In this document: positions 23,964-31,580 of the stretch, one piece after another | Position numbering within the stretch: position 1 is the stretch's first letter | Layout: every line of letters begins with the position of its first letter | Assembly: GCA_031291635.1 (NCBI GenBank) | Contig: JARLIR010000149.1 | Span: forward strand, 1-33,185 | Direction: 5' to 3' | Length of the DNA: 33,185 nt | From: Rhizomicrobium sp. | GTDB taxonomy: Bacteria; Pseudomonadota; Alphaproteobacteria; Micropepsales; Micropepsaceae | Position numbers and translations under genes: made by a program | Notes under the pieces: generated by a model | Told to the model about the DNA's origin: nothing | Seen by the model: the letters and a program-made list of their open reading frames with translations, nothing else | Database searches by the model: none

Positions 23964-26255
23964 TTAGAAGTTCTTGGTCAGATCGATCCCCCAAGTGCGC
24001 GGCTCACCTTTGAAGATGAAGCCGCCCGTGGAATATTCGGTGTTGTATTTCTTGTCGAAGAGGTTCTTCGACCAGAAGGTGATCTTCCAACTCTCCGATT
24101 GCAGCCCGGCACGAAAATCAAAAAGATTGAGAGGATCGCGAGCAATAGGCGTGGGCTCGCCCGCCGCCGGCACCGGAATGACAAAGACCGTCGGCCCGAT
24201 CACATTGTCGTCGAGCCGGATCACCGCCGACACACCATCCCAAATGGGATGGGAATATTGCAGCCCGAAATTGGCGGTGTAATCGGACACCAGCGGGGCT
24301 TTTGATCCCACCACCAGCGCATTGGAAGCGCCCGGGAATTTGGTGATCTTGCTGTCGGTGTAACCGAATCCCGCATTGAAGGACAAATCCTCGGTGAGGC
24401 GCGCGGTGGCATCCAGATCGAAGCCTTGGAAGCGCGTGCCCTGGATATTGCCGAGATTTTGCGTCGAGTTCGACGCCAGGAAGACGAAATAGTAATCGCC
24501 GTGATCCTGGGTGGTGTAGAGGCTGCCGTTCAGGTTCAGCCGGTCTCCGAACAGCGTGCTCTTGAAGCCGACTTCCCAGGTGTTGGCAGTTTCGGCGTTG
24601 AACATATCGCCAACATTGTCGAAGCCCGCCGCGGCCGCAGCGGTGGCGACACCAGTTTGATTGAACCCGCCACTGCGAAAGCCACGACTCCAGCTGGTAT
24701 ATAGGTTGAGATCATCGGTCACTTGATAACGCAGAATCGCTTGGGGCTGGAAGGCCGACCAAGTATGTGAACGCTTATCGCCAGTCGCACCGGGAATGCC
24801 CGCCATGGTGAGGAAGATCTGCGGCGTGTCGGTGGTGTTCTTGCGATGATCGTTGTCGTAGCGAAGATTCAAGGACAGTTCCAAAGCTTCAGTGAGATTG
24901 GCCGAAGCATCGAAATAGGCTGCCCACGCAAACTGCTTCTGGGAATCCGAGAGGAAGGAGATCTGGCCGTGCGGCCCAAAAGCGGGCGAATTCGGCGTGC
25001 GGTAGATCGGCTGCACGCCTTCATCGGCGACGTCATACATATTGCCGGTAGAGATGAAGCGGTCAGTACTGAAAATTTCCGCGCCGGTGATCCAGCGTAC
25101 ACGCGAATCCGACGGTGAGGTGAAGCGGAGTTCCTGACTGAAGGTCTTGGCGGTCAGGAATTGGCTCTGGCTGAAGTCGAAAAAGATTTTCGAATGGCCA
25201 AAGGGATCGAAGGTATAGCCATCGCCGGTGAGGATTTCGCGCACCGTGCTGTAGCCGGTGATCGAGGTGAAAGTGCCAAAGCCCGAATCGTAATTCAGCT
25301 TCAAGGCGGCGTCGTAAATATTGCGGTCGTCCCTGCCCGAATTGTTGAGATTGATCGGCTGGCCGGTGAAGTTGGGATTGTTGAAATTGGGCGAGCCAAA
25401 GGGCGGCACGATGTAATAAAGCCCGCGGGTGAGAAGCTGGTCAGTCGAAAGGCGTAAATCGGCGCTAAAAGTGTCGCTCGGATCAAAGAGGAACGAGATT
25501 CTAGCGTTGAGATCCTTCACAGGATCAGCTTTGGGCCTTGCCGAATGGTCGGTGGTGTCAATGTTATCCAAATGCCCGTCCGTATTGAAATAGGACGCCG
25601 CCGCGCGAACCTTCAAAGTATCGGTGAGGGGGCCGCTGATCACGCCTTGCAGCTTGCCGCCCGGGCCATCTTCATAGCCCGCCGTAAAGTGCCCTTCCCA
25701 TGTGTCGGTGGGCTGCTTGGTGGTGATGAGAATGGCGCCACCGATGGCGTTGCGGCCATACAGAGCGCCTTGCGGCCCCTTCAGCACTTCGATCTGCTGA
25801 ATGTCGAGAAGTTCCTGATTGAACTCTGCTGGTTGGGTCATGGGAACGCCGTCAACCACAATCGCAGCGGACGGTTCGCTATTACGCGCCTGTGAGATGC
25901 CGCGAATAACGATGAAGCTGGTACCGGCGTTTTGGGTCGCCACGAAGGTGACGTTCGGCACCGCATTGAGGAAATCCGAAGGCGTTTCGATGCCTTTGGA
26001 CGTGATGGTGTCCGCCGTGAAGGCCGTCACCTGGGCCGGGACTTTCTGAATATCCTCTTGCCGCTGACGGGCGCTGACCGTGACCGTCTCCAGTGCAGCG
26101 GTTTCATTCGCGGCCGCCGCGCCCGTGTTTTGATCCTGGGCTTGAGCGGGCGTTGCGTACATCAGCGAGCCAGCCAGCGCAGAGCTGCACAAAAGCCATT
26201 TCCCGACCCGCGTACGGGTCCCCGGACCGAAAAGCATCATGTGATGATTCCCCAT
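23964..26255 (-). CDS. TonB-dependent outer-membrane receptor
   Basis: 763 residues. The N-terminus has a signal peptide (GKWLLCSSALAGSLMYATPAQA) and a TonB-box-like ETVTVSARQ. The plug domain runs to about residue 185 (QKVPAQVTAFTADTI, SFIVIRGISQARN, QQIEVLKGPQGALYGRNAIGGAI). A beta-barrel follows, ending with a terminal Phe (GIDLTKNF). Start is either ATG at 26255 or the ATG five codons later, which has GGGGA better placed. Such receptors import siderophores, sugars, aromatics or other substrates using TonB energy. The operator-like site B sits 155 bp upstream, so this one probably imports the regulon's substrate rather than iron. Confidence 0.92.
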   Translation of the reverse strand: MGNHHMMLFGPGTRTRVGKWLLCSSALAGSLMYATPAQAQDQNTGAAAANETAALETVTVSARQRQEDIQKVPAQVTAFTADTITSKGIETPSDFLNAVPNVTFVATQNAGTSFIVIRGISQARNSEPSAAIVVDGVPMTQPAEFNQELLDIQQIEVLKGPQGALYGRNAIGGAILITTKQPTDTWEGHFTAGYEDGPGGKLQGVISGPLTDTLKVRAAASYFNTDGHLDNIDTTDHSARPKADPVKDLNARISFLFDPSDTFSADLRLSTDQLLTRGLYYIVPPFGSPNFNNPNFTGQPINLNNSGRDDRNIYDAALKLNYDSGFGTFTSITGYSTVREILTGDGYTFDPFGHSKIFFDFSQSQFLTAKTFSQELRFTSPSDSRVRWITGAEIFSTDRFISTGNMYDVADEGVQPIYRTPNSPAFGPHGQISFLSDSQKQFAWAAYFDASANLTEALELSLNLRYDNDHRKNTTDTPQIFLTMAGIPGATGDKRSHTWSAFQPQAILRYQVTDDLNLYTSWSRGFRSGGFNQTGVATAAAAAGFDNVGDMFNAETANTWEVGFKSTLFGDRLNLNGSLYTTQDHGDYYFVFLASNSTQNLGNIQGTRFQGFDLDATARLTEDLSFNAGFGYTDSKITKFPGASNALVVGSKAPLVSDYTANFGLQYSHPIWDGVSAVIRLDDNVIGPTVFVIPVPAAGEPTPIARDPLNLFDFRAGLQSESWKITFWSKNLFDKKYNTEYSTGGFIFKGEPRTWGIDLTKNF

Positions 26256-26409
26256 CGTTGGCGTTTCCCTCGCCCACTTCCGTTACCTGCGCCACAGCGG
26301 AACTGTTGAACTCGCTGCGGTTCCCCGGTGTGGAAGGGCGCTAGTCGCTCTCCTGTCAGGGCATGCAGTTCGGTGTCCTGGACTCTTCCTGTTCCCCAAA
26401 GCTACAAAT

Positions 26410-26441
26410 TTCGCATTACGAAGTCAATTTCGATATACGAA
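26410..26441. promoter_or_regulatory. regulon operator, site B (upstream of TonB receptor gene)
   Basis: Two perfect TTCG-N5-CGAA units, TTCGCATTACGAA (26410-26422) and TTCGATATACGAA (26429-26441), are separated by GTCAAT. It is the strongest of the four sites. It lies between the CoA-transferase stop and the receptor start, both on the minus strand, about 155 bp before the receptor ATG. The other bases of the 206-bp gap show nothing gene-like. Confidence 0.7.
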
Positions 26442-26461
26442 CTTTCTGAAGAGCTGCAAGG

Positions 26462-27625
26462 TCACTCCGCGGCGTCGTTGGCGCGCTGGTCACGCCAGAA
26501 GCGCGGCGCCCTGGCCTCCTCGTCATGCTCGCCAAGCGTTGGCGGCGGCTCGATTTTGGACAGGGTTTGGCCGTCGAAATTCACCGGAAAACGCACGCTA
26601 CGGAAGCGCCCCATGGTGGGGTGCTGTGCTTCCACCTCGATCCCCAGATGCTTGGCCTGGGGATCCTGGAGCGCCTCGCTCGAATCATAGATCGGAGCAA
26701 AGGGCACCCCTTCTCTCTCCAGCACGGCGCACCATTCCGCCCGCGAGTGCGCCTTAAAGATCGGCGTCATCAGCGCAATCAGATCGTCCTGATGGCTGAT
26801 CCGTCCGGGCCGTTCGGCAAAACGGGGGTCTTGCAGCAGGTCAGGACGATCCATCGCCGCGGCCAGCCCTTCCCAGAATTTTTCCGGTGAGGACATGTGC
26901 AGGGCGATCCACTTCGCATCGGCACATTCAAAGACATAGGATTGCGACACGCGGGGGCGGCTGAAGGGCCCCATGATTTCGCCGGATGAGAAGTAGTGGG
27001 TGAAATCATCGAGATTGAAGTGGCACATCGCTTCTAGCATGGAAATATCGATGCGGCGGCCACGCCCCGTGCGCTGGCGTTCGTAAAGCGCACCGAGAAT
27101 GCCGAAGGCGGCATAGAAGCCCGTCACCGCATCGGCGATAGCCGGCCCCACGACGCGCGGGTTGTTGGGATTGATGAGCAGACGTAACCAGCCGCTCGCG
27201 GCCTGGGCCACGGTGTCGTAAGCCGGACGGCCTGCGGCGGGGCCATCTTTGCCGAAACCTGAGATGCCGCAATAGATCAGCGCCGGATTGATTTTTTGTA
27301 GCCGCTCGGCCCCGACATTGAGATCCTCGGCCACGCCAGGGCGGAAATTCTGAATAAAGACATCGGCATCACTGACGAGCTGATCCAGCCGCTTCAGGGC
27401 GCCCGAATCCCGTGTATCCACCGTGATGCTGCGCTTGTTGCGATTGTAGGTCTGGAAATGCGGGCTGTAGAGCCCGCCCTTGAAAGCCCGGAAAGGATCG
27501 CCGGTGCGCGGGCGCTCGATCTTGACGACGTCAGCTCCCATATCGGCCAGGAACATGGCAGCCGCGGGGCCAGTGATAAACGTGCCCATTTCCAGAACAC
27601 GTACGCCATCCAGTACCTTGATCAT
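26462..27625 (-). CDS. class III CoA-transferase (CaiB/BaiF family)
   Basis: 387 residues. The start is supported by GGAGG four bases before ATG. The family moves CoA between an acyl-CoA donor and a free carboxylic acid. Typical blocks are VLDGVRVLEMGTFITGPAAAMFLADMGADVVKIERP, NRNKRSITVD, DVFIQNFRPGV, YCGISGFGKDGP, PAYDTVAQAASGW, and RQRTGRGRRIDISMLEAM. The last block aligns with the region holding catalytic Asp169 in formyl-CoA transferase; here the residue is Glu198. It is divergent from the citryl-CoA-lyase-like gene with site C between, so the two are probably co-regulated. It should activate the pathway substrate as a CoA ester; identity unknown. Confidence 0.9.
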   Translation of the reverse strand: MIKVLDGVRVLEMGTFITGPAAAMFLADMGADVVKIERPRTGDPFRAFKGGLYSPHFQTYNRNKRSITVDTRDSGALKRLDQLVSDADVFIQNFRPGVAEDLNVGAERLQKINPALIYCGISGFGKDGPAAGRPAYDTVAQAASGWLRLLINPNNPRVVGPAIADAVTGFYAAFGILGALYERQRTGRGRRIDISMLEAMCHFNLDDFTHYFSSGEIMGPFSRPRVSQSYVFECADAKWIALHMSSPEKFWEGLAAAMDRPDLLQDPRFAERPGRISHQDDLIALMTPIFKAHSRAEWCAVLEREGVPFAPIYDSSEALQDPQAKHLGIEVEAQHPTMGRFRSVRFPVNFDGQTLSKIEPPPTLGEHDEEARAPRFWRDQRANDAAE

Positions 27626-27714
27626 ATCGCCTCCAACGACATCGCCGGACGCGCTGCTTTCCGCAACGGCAGCATGCCATCCACGACCGGCGAGGCAGAA
27701 GGAGGTTAGCTTTT

Positions 27715-27746
27715 TTCGACAGTCGAAGTCAATTTCGCTATATGGT
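27715..27746. promoter_or_regulatory. regulon operator, site C (between CoA-transferase and lyase-like genes)
   Basis: TTCGACAGTCGAA (27715-27727) is a perfect TTCG-N5-CGAA unit. After the same GTCAAT spacer as site B comes the degenerate unit TTCGCTATATGGT (27734-27746). A possible rightward promoter, TTCGAC (27715-27720) with TATATG (27739-27744) at 18 bp, overlaps it. The site lies in a 184-bp divergent region and could control both genes. Nothing else recognisable is in that region except the two ribosome sites. Confidence 0.65.
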
Positions 27747-27809
27747 ATGTTTTTTCGGATGGGCGTTCGTCAGAGGCGCGCCCTGGCAGTGCAGCGAAAG
27801 GAAGCCACG

Positions 27810-28595
27810 ATGCGCATCGGCAAGCAGGATGCCCCCCACACCGCCATTTCGACCTCAGACGCCAACTCCATCACCGTGCGCGGACGCGATCTGTGTAAGG
27901 AGCTTATCGGCAAGATCGATTTTGTCGATTATTTCGTTTTGCTGCTGTTGGGAACGCCGGCAACGGACAATCAGCGTTTCTTCCTCAACGCCTTGCTGGT
28001 CGGCATTGCCGAACACGGCTTGGTTCCCAGTGTGCAAGCGGCGCGCATGACTTTGGCTGCAGCCCCGGAAGCCTTACAGGGTGCGGTCGCCGCGGGCTTG
28101 CTCGGCTCCGGCTCGGTCGTGCTTGGCAGCGCGGAAACAGCAGGGCGGTTGCTACATGATCTCGTGCGTGAATCGGAAGGCAAAAATGCCTATGAAACCG
28201 CACTCGAACGGCTTCGGCGGATGCGGCAGAGCAAGACGCCGATTCCCGGTTTCGGCCACCCGCAACATTCCGGTGGCGATCCGCGGGCCGAACTTCTTTT
28301 ATCGCTCGCCGAAGACCGCGGCCTGAAGGGACCCTATCTCGCCATGCTGCACACCATTGCGCACGCGCTGCCCGAAGCGCTGGGCCGTTCGTTGCCAATC
28401 AATATCAATGGTGCCATCCCCGCTATTTTGCTGGAAATCGGCTTTCCGGTGGCGGCCCTGAAAGGGATTTCCATCCTCGCCCGCACGGCAGGTCTGCTGG
28501 CGCATTTGCAGGAAGAACAGGAGCGCCCGATTGGCTTTATCCTCTCTCATGCGGCGGCCGAGGCCATCAGCTATGACGGCCAAAAGGCGCCGTGA
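27810..28595 (+). CDS. citryl-CoA lyase / citrate synthase-fold protein
   Basis: 261 residues from ATG at 27810, with AAGGA seven bases upstream; the open frame further upstream is promoter DNA. Citrate synthase-fold landmarks are present: IAEHGLVPSVQAAR with His69, IPGFGHPQHSGGDPR with His150, and PININGAIPAILLEIGFP. The short length fits stand-alone citryl-CoA lyases, which split a 3-hydroxy-3-carboxyacyl-CoA into acetyl-CoA and a 2-oxo acid. The third landmark in citrate synthases has a catalytic Asp (N-V/I-D); here Asn200 replaces it. With the divergent CoA-transferase it may form an activate-then-cleave pair. The actual reaction is inferred, not shown. Confidence 0.78.
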   Translation: MRIGKQDAPHTAISTSDANSITVRGRDLCKELIGKIDFVDYFVLLLLGTPATDNQRFFLNALLVGIAEHGLVPSVQAARMTLAAAPEALQGAVAAGLLGSGSVVLGSAETAGRLLHDLVRESEGKNAYETALERLRRMRQSKTPIPGFGHPQHSGGDPRAELLLSLAEDRGLKGPYLAMLHTIAHALPEALGRSLPININGAIPAILLEIGFPVAALKGISILARTAGLLAHLQEEQERPIGFILSHAAAEAISYDGQKAP

Positions 28596-28644
28596 TGAGG
28601 CCGCGCCAAGCGCCCTGCTTTACATTTTCACCCCAAAGGCGATA

Positions 28645-28676
28645 TCCTCATAGCGAAAGATAATTCGATATACGGA
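28645..28676. promoter_or_regulatory. regulon operator, site D (upstream of MetE-like gene)
   Basis: The right unit TTCGATATACGGA (28664-28676) differs from site B's second unit only in its penultimate base. The left unit TCCTCATAGCGAA (28645-28657) keeps only the CGAA half. The spacer is again six bases. The element ends six bases before the ATG at 28683, so bound protein would cover the start region. It is the weakest of the four sites taken alone. Confidence 0.5.
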
Positions 28677-28682
28677 TAAACC

Positions 28683-29828
28683 ATGCTGCACAGCACGGAC
28701 CGATTCCTGACCACGCATACCGGCAGCCTGCCCCGCCCCGACGATTTGGTGGCCATGATGTTCGCCAAGGAAGAAGGCGTGCCGGTCGACGCTGAGGCGC
28801 TGGGGGCGCGGATTCAGAGCGCTGTCGGCGACATGGTGCGCCGCCAGTGCGAAGCCGGGGTCGACATCATCAATGATGGCGAGATGTCCAAACCGAGCTA
28901 TGCCACTTATGTGAAGGACCGCCTGAATGGCTTTGGCGGCGCGGGCAATAGCTTTGTCTTCCAGGATCTTGTGGATTTTCCGAAAACTGCCGAGCGCGTC
29001 TTCGCCAATCCCGGACGCAAGAGCCGCAAGACACCGGCATGCAACGGGCCGATCAGCGTGCGCGACCACATTTCGCCGGTCACCGACGTCGACAATCTGA
29101 AGAGCGCGGTCGCGGGCTATGCGCCGACGGGCCTCTTCTCCAGCGCCGCGTCGCCCGGCGTGATTTCGCTGTTCTTCCGCAATGAATATTACAAGACCCA
29201 CGAGGAATATCTCTACGCCATCGCCGAAGCGATGCGCTTTGAATATGAAGCCATTGCTGCTGGCGGGCTGACGCTACAACTCGATTGCCCCGATCTCGCC
29301 ATGGGCCGGCACGTGCAATACGCGGACCTTAGCCTCACAGAATTCCGCAAGCGCATGCAGCTTCACATCGAGGCGTTGAACCATGCCGTGCGCAATATTC
29401 CGGCCGAGCAACTCCGGATGCACATGTGCTGGGGCAACTATCCCGGTCCGCATCACTGCGACGTGCCGTTCGCCGACATCATTGATGTGCTGGCACTTGC
29501 CAAGCCGACAGCAATTCTGTTCGAAGCGGCCAATCCGCGCCATGCCCATGAATGGCAGATGTTCGAAACCGTCAAACCGCCAGAAGGCAAGGTGCTGGTG
29601 CCCGGCGTGATCGAATGCCAGTCAAATTATATCGAACATCCCGAACTCGTGGCCCAACGCATCGAGCGTTACGCCCATTTGGCGGGACGCGAAAACGTTA
29701 TGGCCGGGGTCGATTGCGGCTTCAGCATTCATGTCGGTCAAGGCGGCGTCGATCCCGATGTCGTCTGGGCCAAGCTCGCCGCTCTGGCAGCGGGCGCGCG
29801 GATCGCTTCCAAAAAGTTTTGGAAATAA
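28683..29828 (+). CDS. cobalamin-independent methionine synthase II-like protein
   Basis: 381 residues, equivalent to the C-terminal catalytic domain of MetE. The expected zinc ligands are kept: His247 and Cys249 in RMHMCWGNYPGPHH, Glu281 in AILFEAANPRH, and Cys345 in AGVDCGF. The opening TTHTGSLPRPDDL is typical. There is no N-terminal MetE domain, and the context is catabolic rather than methionine synthesis. Short members of this superfamily include thiol alkyl- and methyltransferases such as epoxyalkane:CoM transferase. It may therefore move a methyl or alkyl group to or from a thiol during catabolism. Operator-like site D lies immediately upstream. Confidence 0.8.
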   Translation: MLHSTDRFLTTHTGSLPRPDDLVAMMFAKEEGVPVDAEALGARIQSAVGDMVRRQCEAGVDIINDGEMSKPSYATYVKDRLNGFGGAGNSFVFQDLVDFPKTAERVFANPGRKSRKTPACNGPISVRDHISPVTDVDNLKSAVAGYAPTGLFSSAASPGVISLFFRNEYYKTHEEYLYAIAEAMRFEYEAIAAGGLTLQLDCPDLAMGRHVQYADLSLTEFRKRMQLHIEALNHAVRNIPAEQLRMHMCWGNYPGPHHCDVPFADIIDVLALAKPTAILFEAANPRHAHEWQMFETVKPPEGKVLVPGVIECQSNYIEHPELVAQRIERYAHLAGRENVMAGVDCGFSIHVGQGGVDPDVVWAKLAALAAGARIASKKFWK

Positions 29829-29846
29829 GAAAGAGAACGCCACAGG

Positions 29847-29879
29847 CGCAAAGGGTTAGGAAAAACGCAAAGGGATTGG
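29847..29879 (+). repeat. imperfect tandem repeat before the VOC gene
   Basis: CGCAAAGGGTTAGG (29847-29860) and CGCAAAGGGATTGG (29866-29879) match at 12 of 14 positions, 19 bases apart. Each carries AAGGG, and the second may serve as the ribosome site for the ATG at 29884. The 55-bp gap has no terminator, so co-transcription from the MetE-like gene is likely. Confidence 0.4.
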
Positions 29880-29883
29880 ACCG

Positions 29884-30420
29884 ATGGGCAAAGACGCAAC
29901 ACTTCCCTCCCGCCTACATCACACGGCCTATGTCACGCGCGATATGGAGGCCACGCGCAAATTTTATGAAGAAATCGTGGGGCTGCCGCTGGTGGCCACG
30001 TGGAGCGAATCCGACGAATTGTTCGGCAAGGTGAGAACCTATTGCCATTGCTTCTTCGGTATCGGTGACGGCGGGGCGCTGGCCTTTTTCCAATTCGCCG
30101 ATCCTGATGATCAACGAGAATTCGGCCCCCGGATGCCGCAATCGCCGTTCCACCACATTGCACTAGCGGTCGATGCCGAGACACAAAAGGCCATTGAAGA
30201 GCGCATCAAGCTGGCAGGCTACAAGGCACCGGACACTTATATTCTGGAACACGGCTATTGCCGCTCGGTCTATGTCACCGATCCCAATGGCATGATCTTA
30301 GAATTCACTCTGGATGCGCCTGAAGCCGACGCCATCAACAAGACGCGGCGCGCCAACGCCCATCAGGAACTGTGGCGCTGGTTAAACGGCGACCACACCT
30401 CCAACAACACCTATCGCTGA
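29884..30420 (+). CDS. VOC superfamily (glyoxalase/dioxygenase-fold) protein
   Basis: 178 residues with paired beta-alpha-beta-beta-beta modules. The first is LHHTAYVTRDMEATRKFYEEIVGLPLV; the second begins FHHIALAVDAE and ends GYCRSVYVTDPNGMILEFT. Metal-ligand candidates are the His of HHTAYV, the His of FHHIALAV, and the Glu of MILEFT, as in metal-dependent VOC enzymes. Members include glyoxalase I, extradiol dioxygenases and methylmalonyl-CoA epimerase. The sequence does not say which. It is 55 bp after the MetE-like gene on the same strand, so it is probably the next gene of that operon and part of the same pathway. Confidence 0.83.
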   Translation: MGKDATLPSRLHHTAYVTRDMEATRKFYEEIVGLPLVATWSESDELFGKVRTYCHCFFGIGDGGALAFFQFADPDDQREFGPRMPQSPFHHIALAVDAETQKAIEERIKLAGYKAPDTYILEHGYCRSVYVTDPNGMILEFTLDAPEADAINKTRRANAHQELWRWLNGDHTSNNTYR

Positions 30421-30434
30421 GCGGGGAACCAAGC

Positions 30435-30779
30435 ATGAAGGTAACAGCAACGGCGATTGCACTCGCCGCCATGGTGGTGTCGTTTCCGGCCGCCGCCGAC
30501 ACTTGGAGTGGCGCCTATAGCGCCACGATCCAATCGACCTATAGCGACGGGCGCACCGCCAAAGTTTATGTCGAGCCGGATCACAGCTATTCGGTACTGC
30601 TACCCGACGGCACCAAACTCGCGGGGACCTGGGCGGATGCGAACGCGCAAAGCTGCTTCACACTTAACGGCACCACCAAGCCGACCTGTTTTCCCGCCAA
30701 GGACTACAAAGTCGGCGACCACTTCGCGGGCGAAGATGGCTCAGGAAAATTCACCGCTGTGATCGTGGAAGGCCGCTGA
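30435..30779 (+). CDS. small secreted protein of unknown function
   Basis: 114 residues from ATG at 30435, with GGGG about ten bases upstream. A clear signal peptide (MKVTATAIALAAMVVSFPAAA) is followed by a mature part of about 93 residues rich in Thr, Ser and Tyr: WSGAYSATIQSTYSDGRT, YSVLLPDGTKLAGTW, and two cysteines in SCFTLNGTTKPTCF that could form a disulfide. I do not recognise the family. It lies 14 bp after the VOC gene and directly abuts the azoreductase gene, so it is probably co-transcribed. It is likely a small periplasmic beta-rich protein. Confidence 0.65.
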   Translation: MKVTATAIALAAMVVSFPAAADTWSGAYSATIQSTYSDGRTAKVYVEPDHSYSVLLPDGTKLAGTWADANAQSCFTLNGTTKPTCFPAKDYKVGDHFAGEDGSGKFTAVIVEGR

Positions 30780-31394
30780 ATGAAGCTCCTCCATATCGAT
30801 TCAAGTATCCTTGGCGAGCATTCTGTCAGCCGCCAAATCAGCGCCGCGGTGGTCGAAAAACTCCGTCAGGCCCATCCTGACCTGAAGGTGACCTACCGCG
30901 ATCTCATTGCCGAGCCACTGGAGCATCTCAACCTAGAAAGCCTGCCGCAAAACTACCCGCTGGCCGGTGGGGCGAGCGCAAGCAGGGCTAGCCGCCTCGC
31001 CGCCAGCCAAGCGGTACTACAAGAATTCATGGACGCCGACGCGGTGGTGATTGGCGCCCCGATGTACAATTTCACCGTCCCCAGCCAGCTTAAGGCTTGG
31101 ATCGATCGCATCGTCATCACCGGTAAGACCTTCCGCTATCGCGCAGATGGCAGCGTCGAGACTTTGACGGGTTTGAAACGCGTCATCCTGGTGCTGTCGC
31201 GCGGCGGTTTTTACGGCCCCGACACACCATCGGCAGCAGCAGAACATCTGGAATCCTATTTGCGGGCGATCTTCGGATTCATCGGCATCACCCCCGAGAT
31301 CATTGTCGCCGAAGGGATCCAGATGGGGCCGGAGTACCGGCAAAAGGCCATCGCGACAGCACTGCAAGCCGTATCGGACCTTCCCACCATCTAA
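30780..31394 (+). CDS. azoR: FMN-dependent NADH azoreductase / quinone reductase
   Basis: 204 residues with the flavodoxin-like fold. [21 protein letters not shown] carries the FMN phosphate loop, and [28 protein letters not shown] is the family signature around the flavin ring. LSRGGFYG and [15 protein letters not shown] complete the fold. AzoR-type enzymes reduce quinones and azo dyes with NAD(P)H and protect against electrophiles. The ATG follows the previous stop directly, with GGAAGG six bases upstream, indicating coupling. In this context it may handle quinones made during aromatic breakdown, which is inference. Confidence 0.87.
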   Translation: MKLLHIDSSILGEHSVSRQISAAVVEKLRQAHPDLKVTYRDLIAEPLEHLNLESLPQNYPLAGGASASRASRLAASQAVLQEFMDADAVVIGAPMYNFTVPSQLKAWIDRIVITGKTFRYRADGSVETLTGLKRVILVLSRGGFYGPDTPSAAAEHLESYLRAIFGFIGITPEIIVAEGIQMGPEYRQKAIATALQAVSDLPTI

Positions 31395-31524
31395 CGGGAT
31401 TGGCGCCGCCACATTCCTCGCCCCGCGAAGGGTGGACCGGCGCTAACCACACGCATCGTTGTGGCCCACCAAGCTGCCGTCCGCTGCAAAGTCGCCCTGT
31501 GCCAAATTGGCGAGAACGGTGGTA

Positions 31525-31547
31525 AACGGGGATTTCTTATACCCGTT
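31525..31547. promoter_or_regulatory. inverted repeat upstream of the DUF4038 gene
   Basis: AACGGG (31525-31530) and CCCGTT (31542-31547) are perfect inverted arms 11 bp apart, 33 bp before the ATG at 31581. The spacing would suit a dimeric repressor over a promoter. The rest of the 186-bp gap from the azoreductase stop shows only a weak CCACA/TGTGG stem at 31447-31464. Confidence 0.3.
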
Positions 31548-31580
31548 CCCATTGTTCGGAAGGCGCTCTAACCTGAGCGT

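Noticed and set aside
29847..29879. Possible start of a CRISPR-like or other repeat array
   Set aside because: There are only two imperfect copies, with no further units or spacers. It is treated as a small leader duplication.
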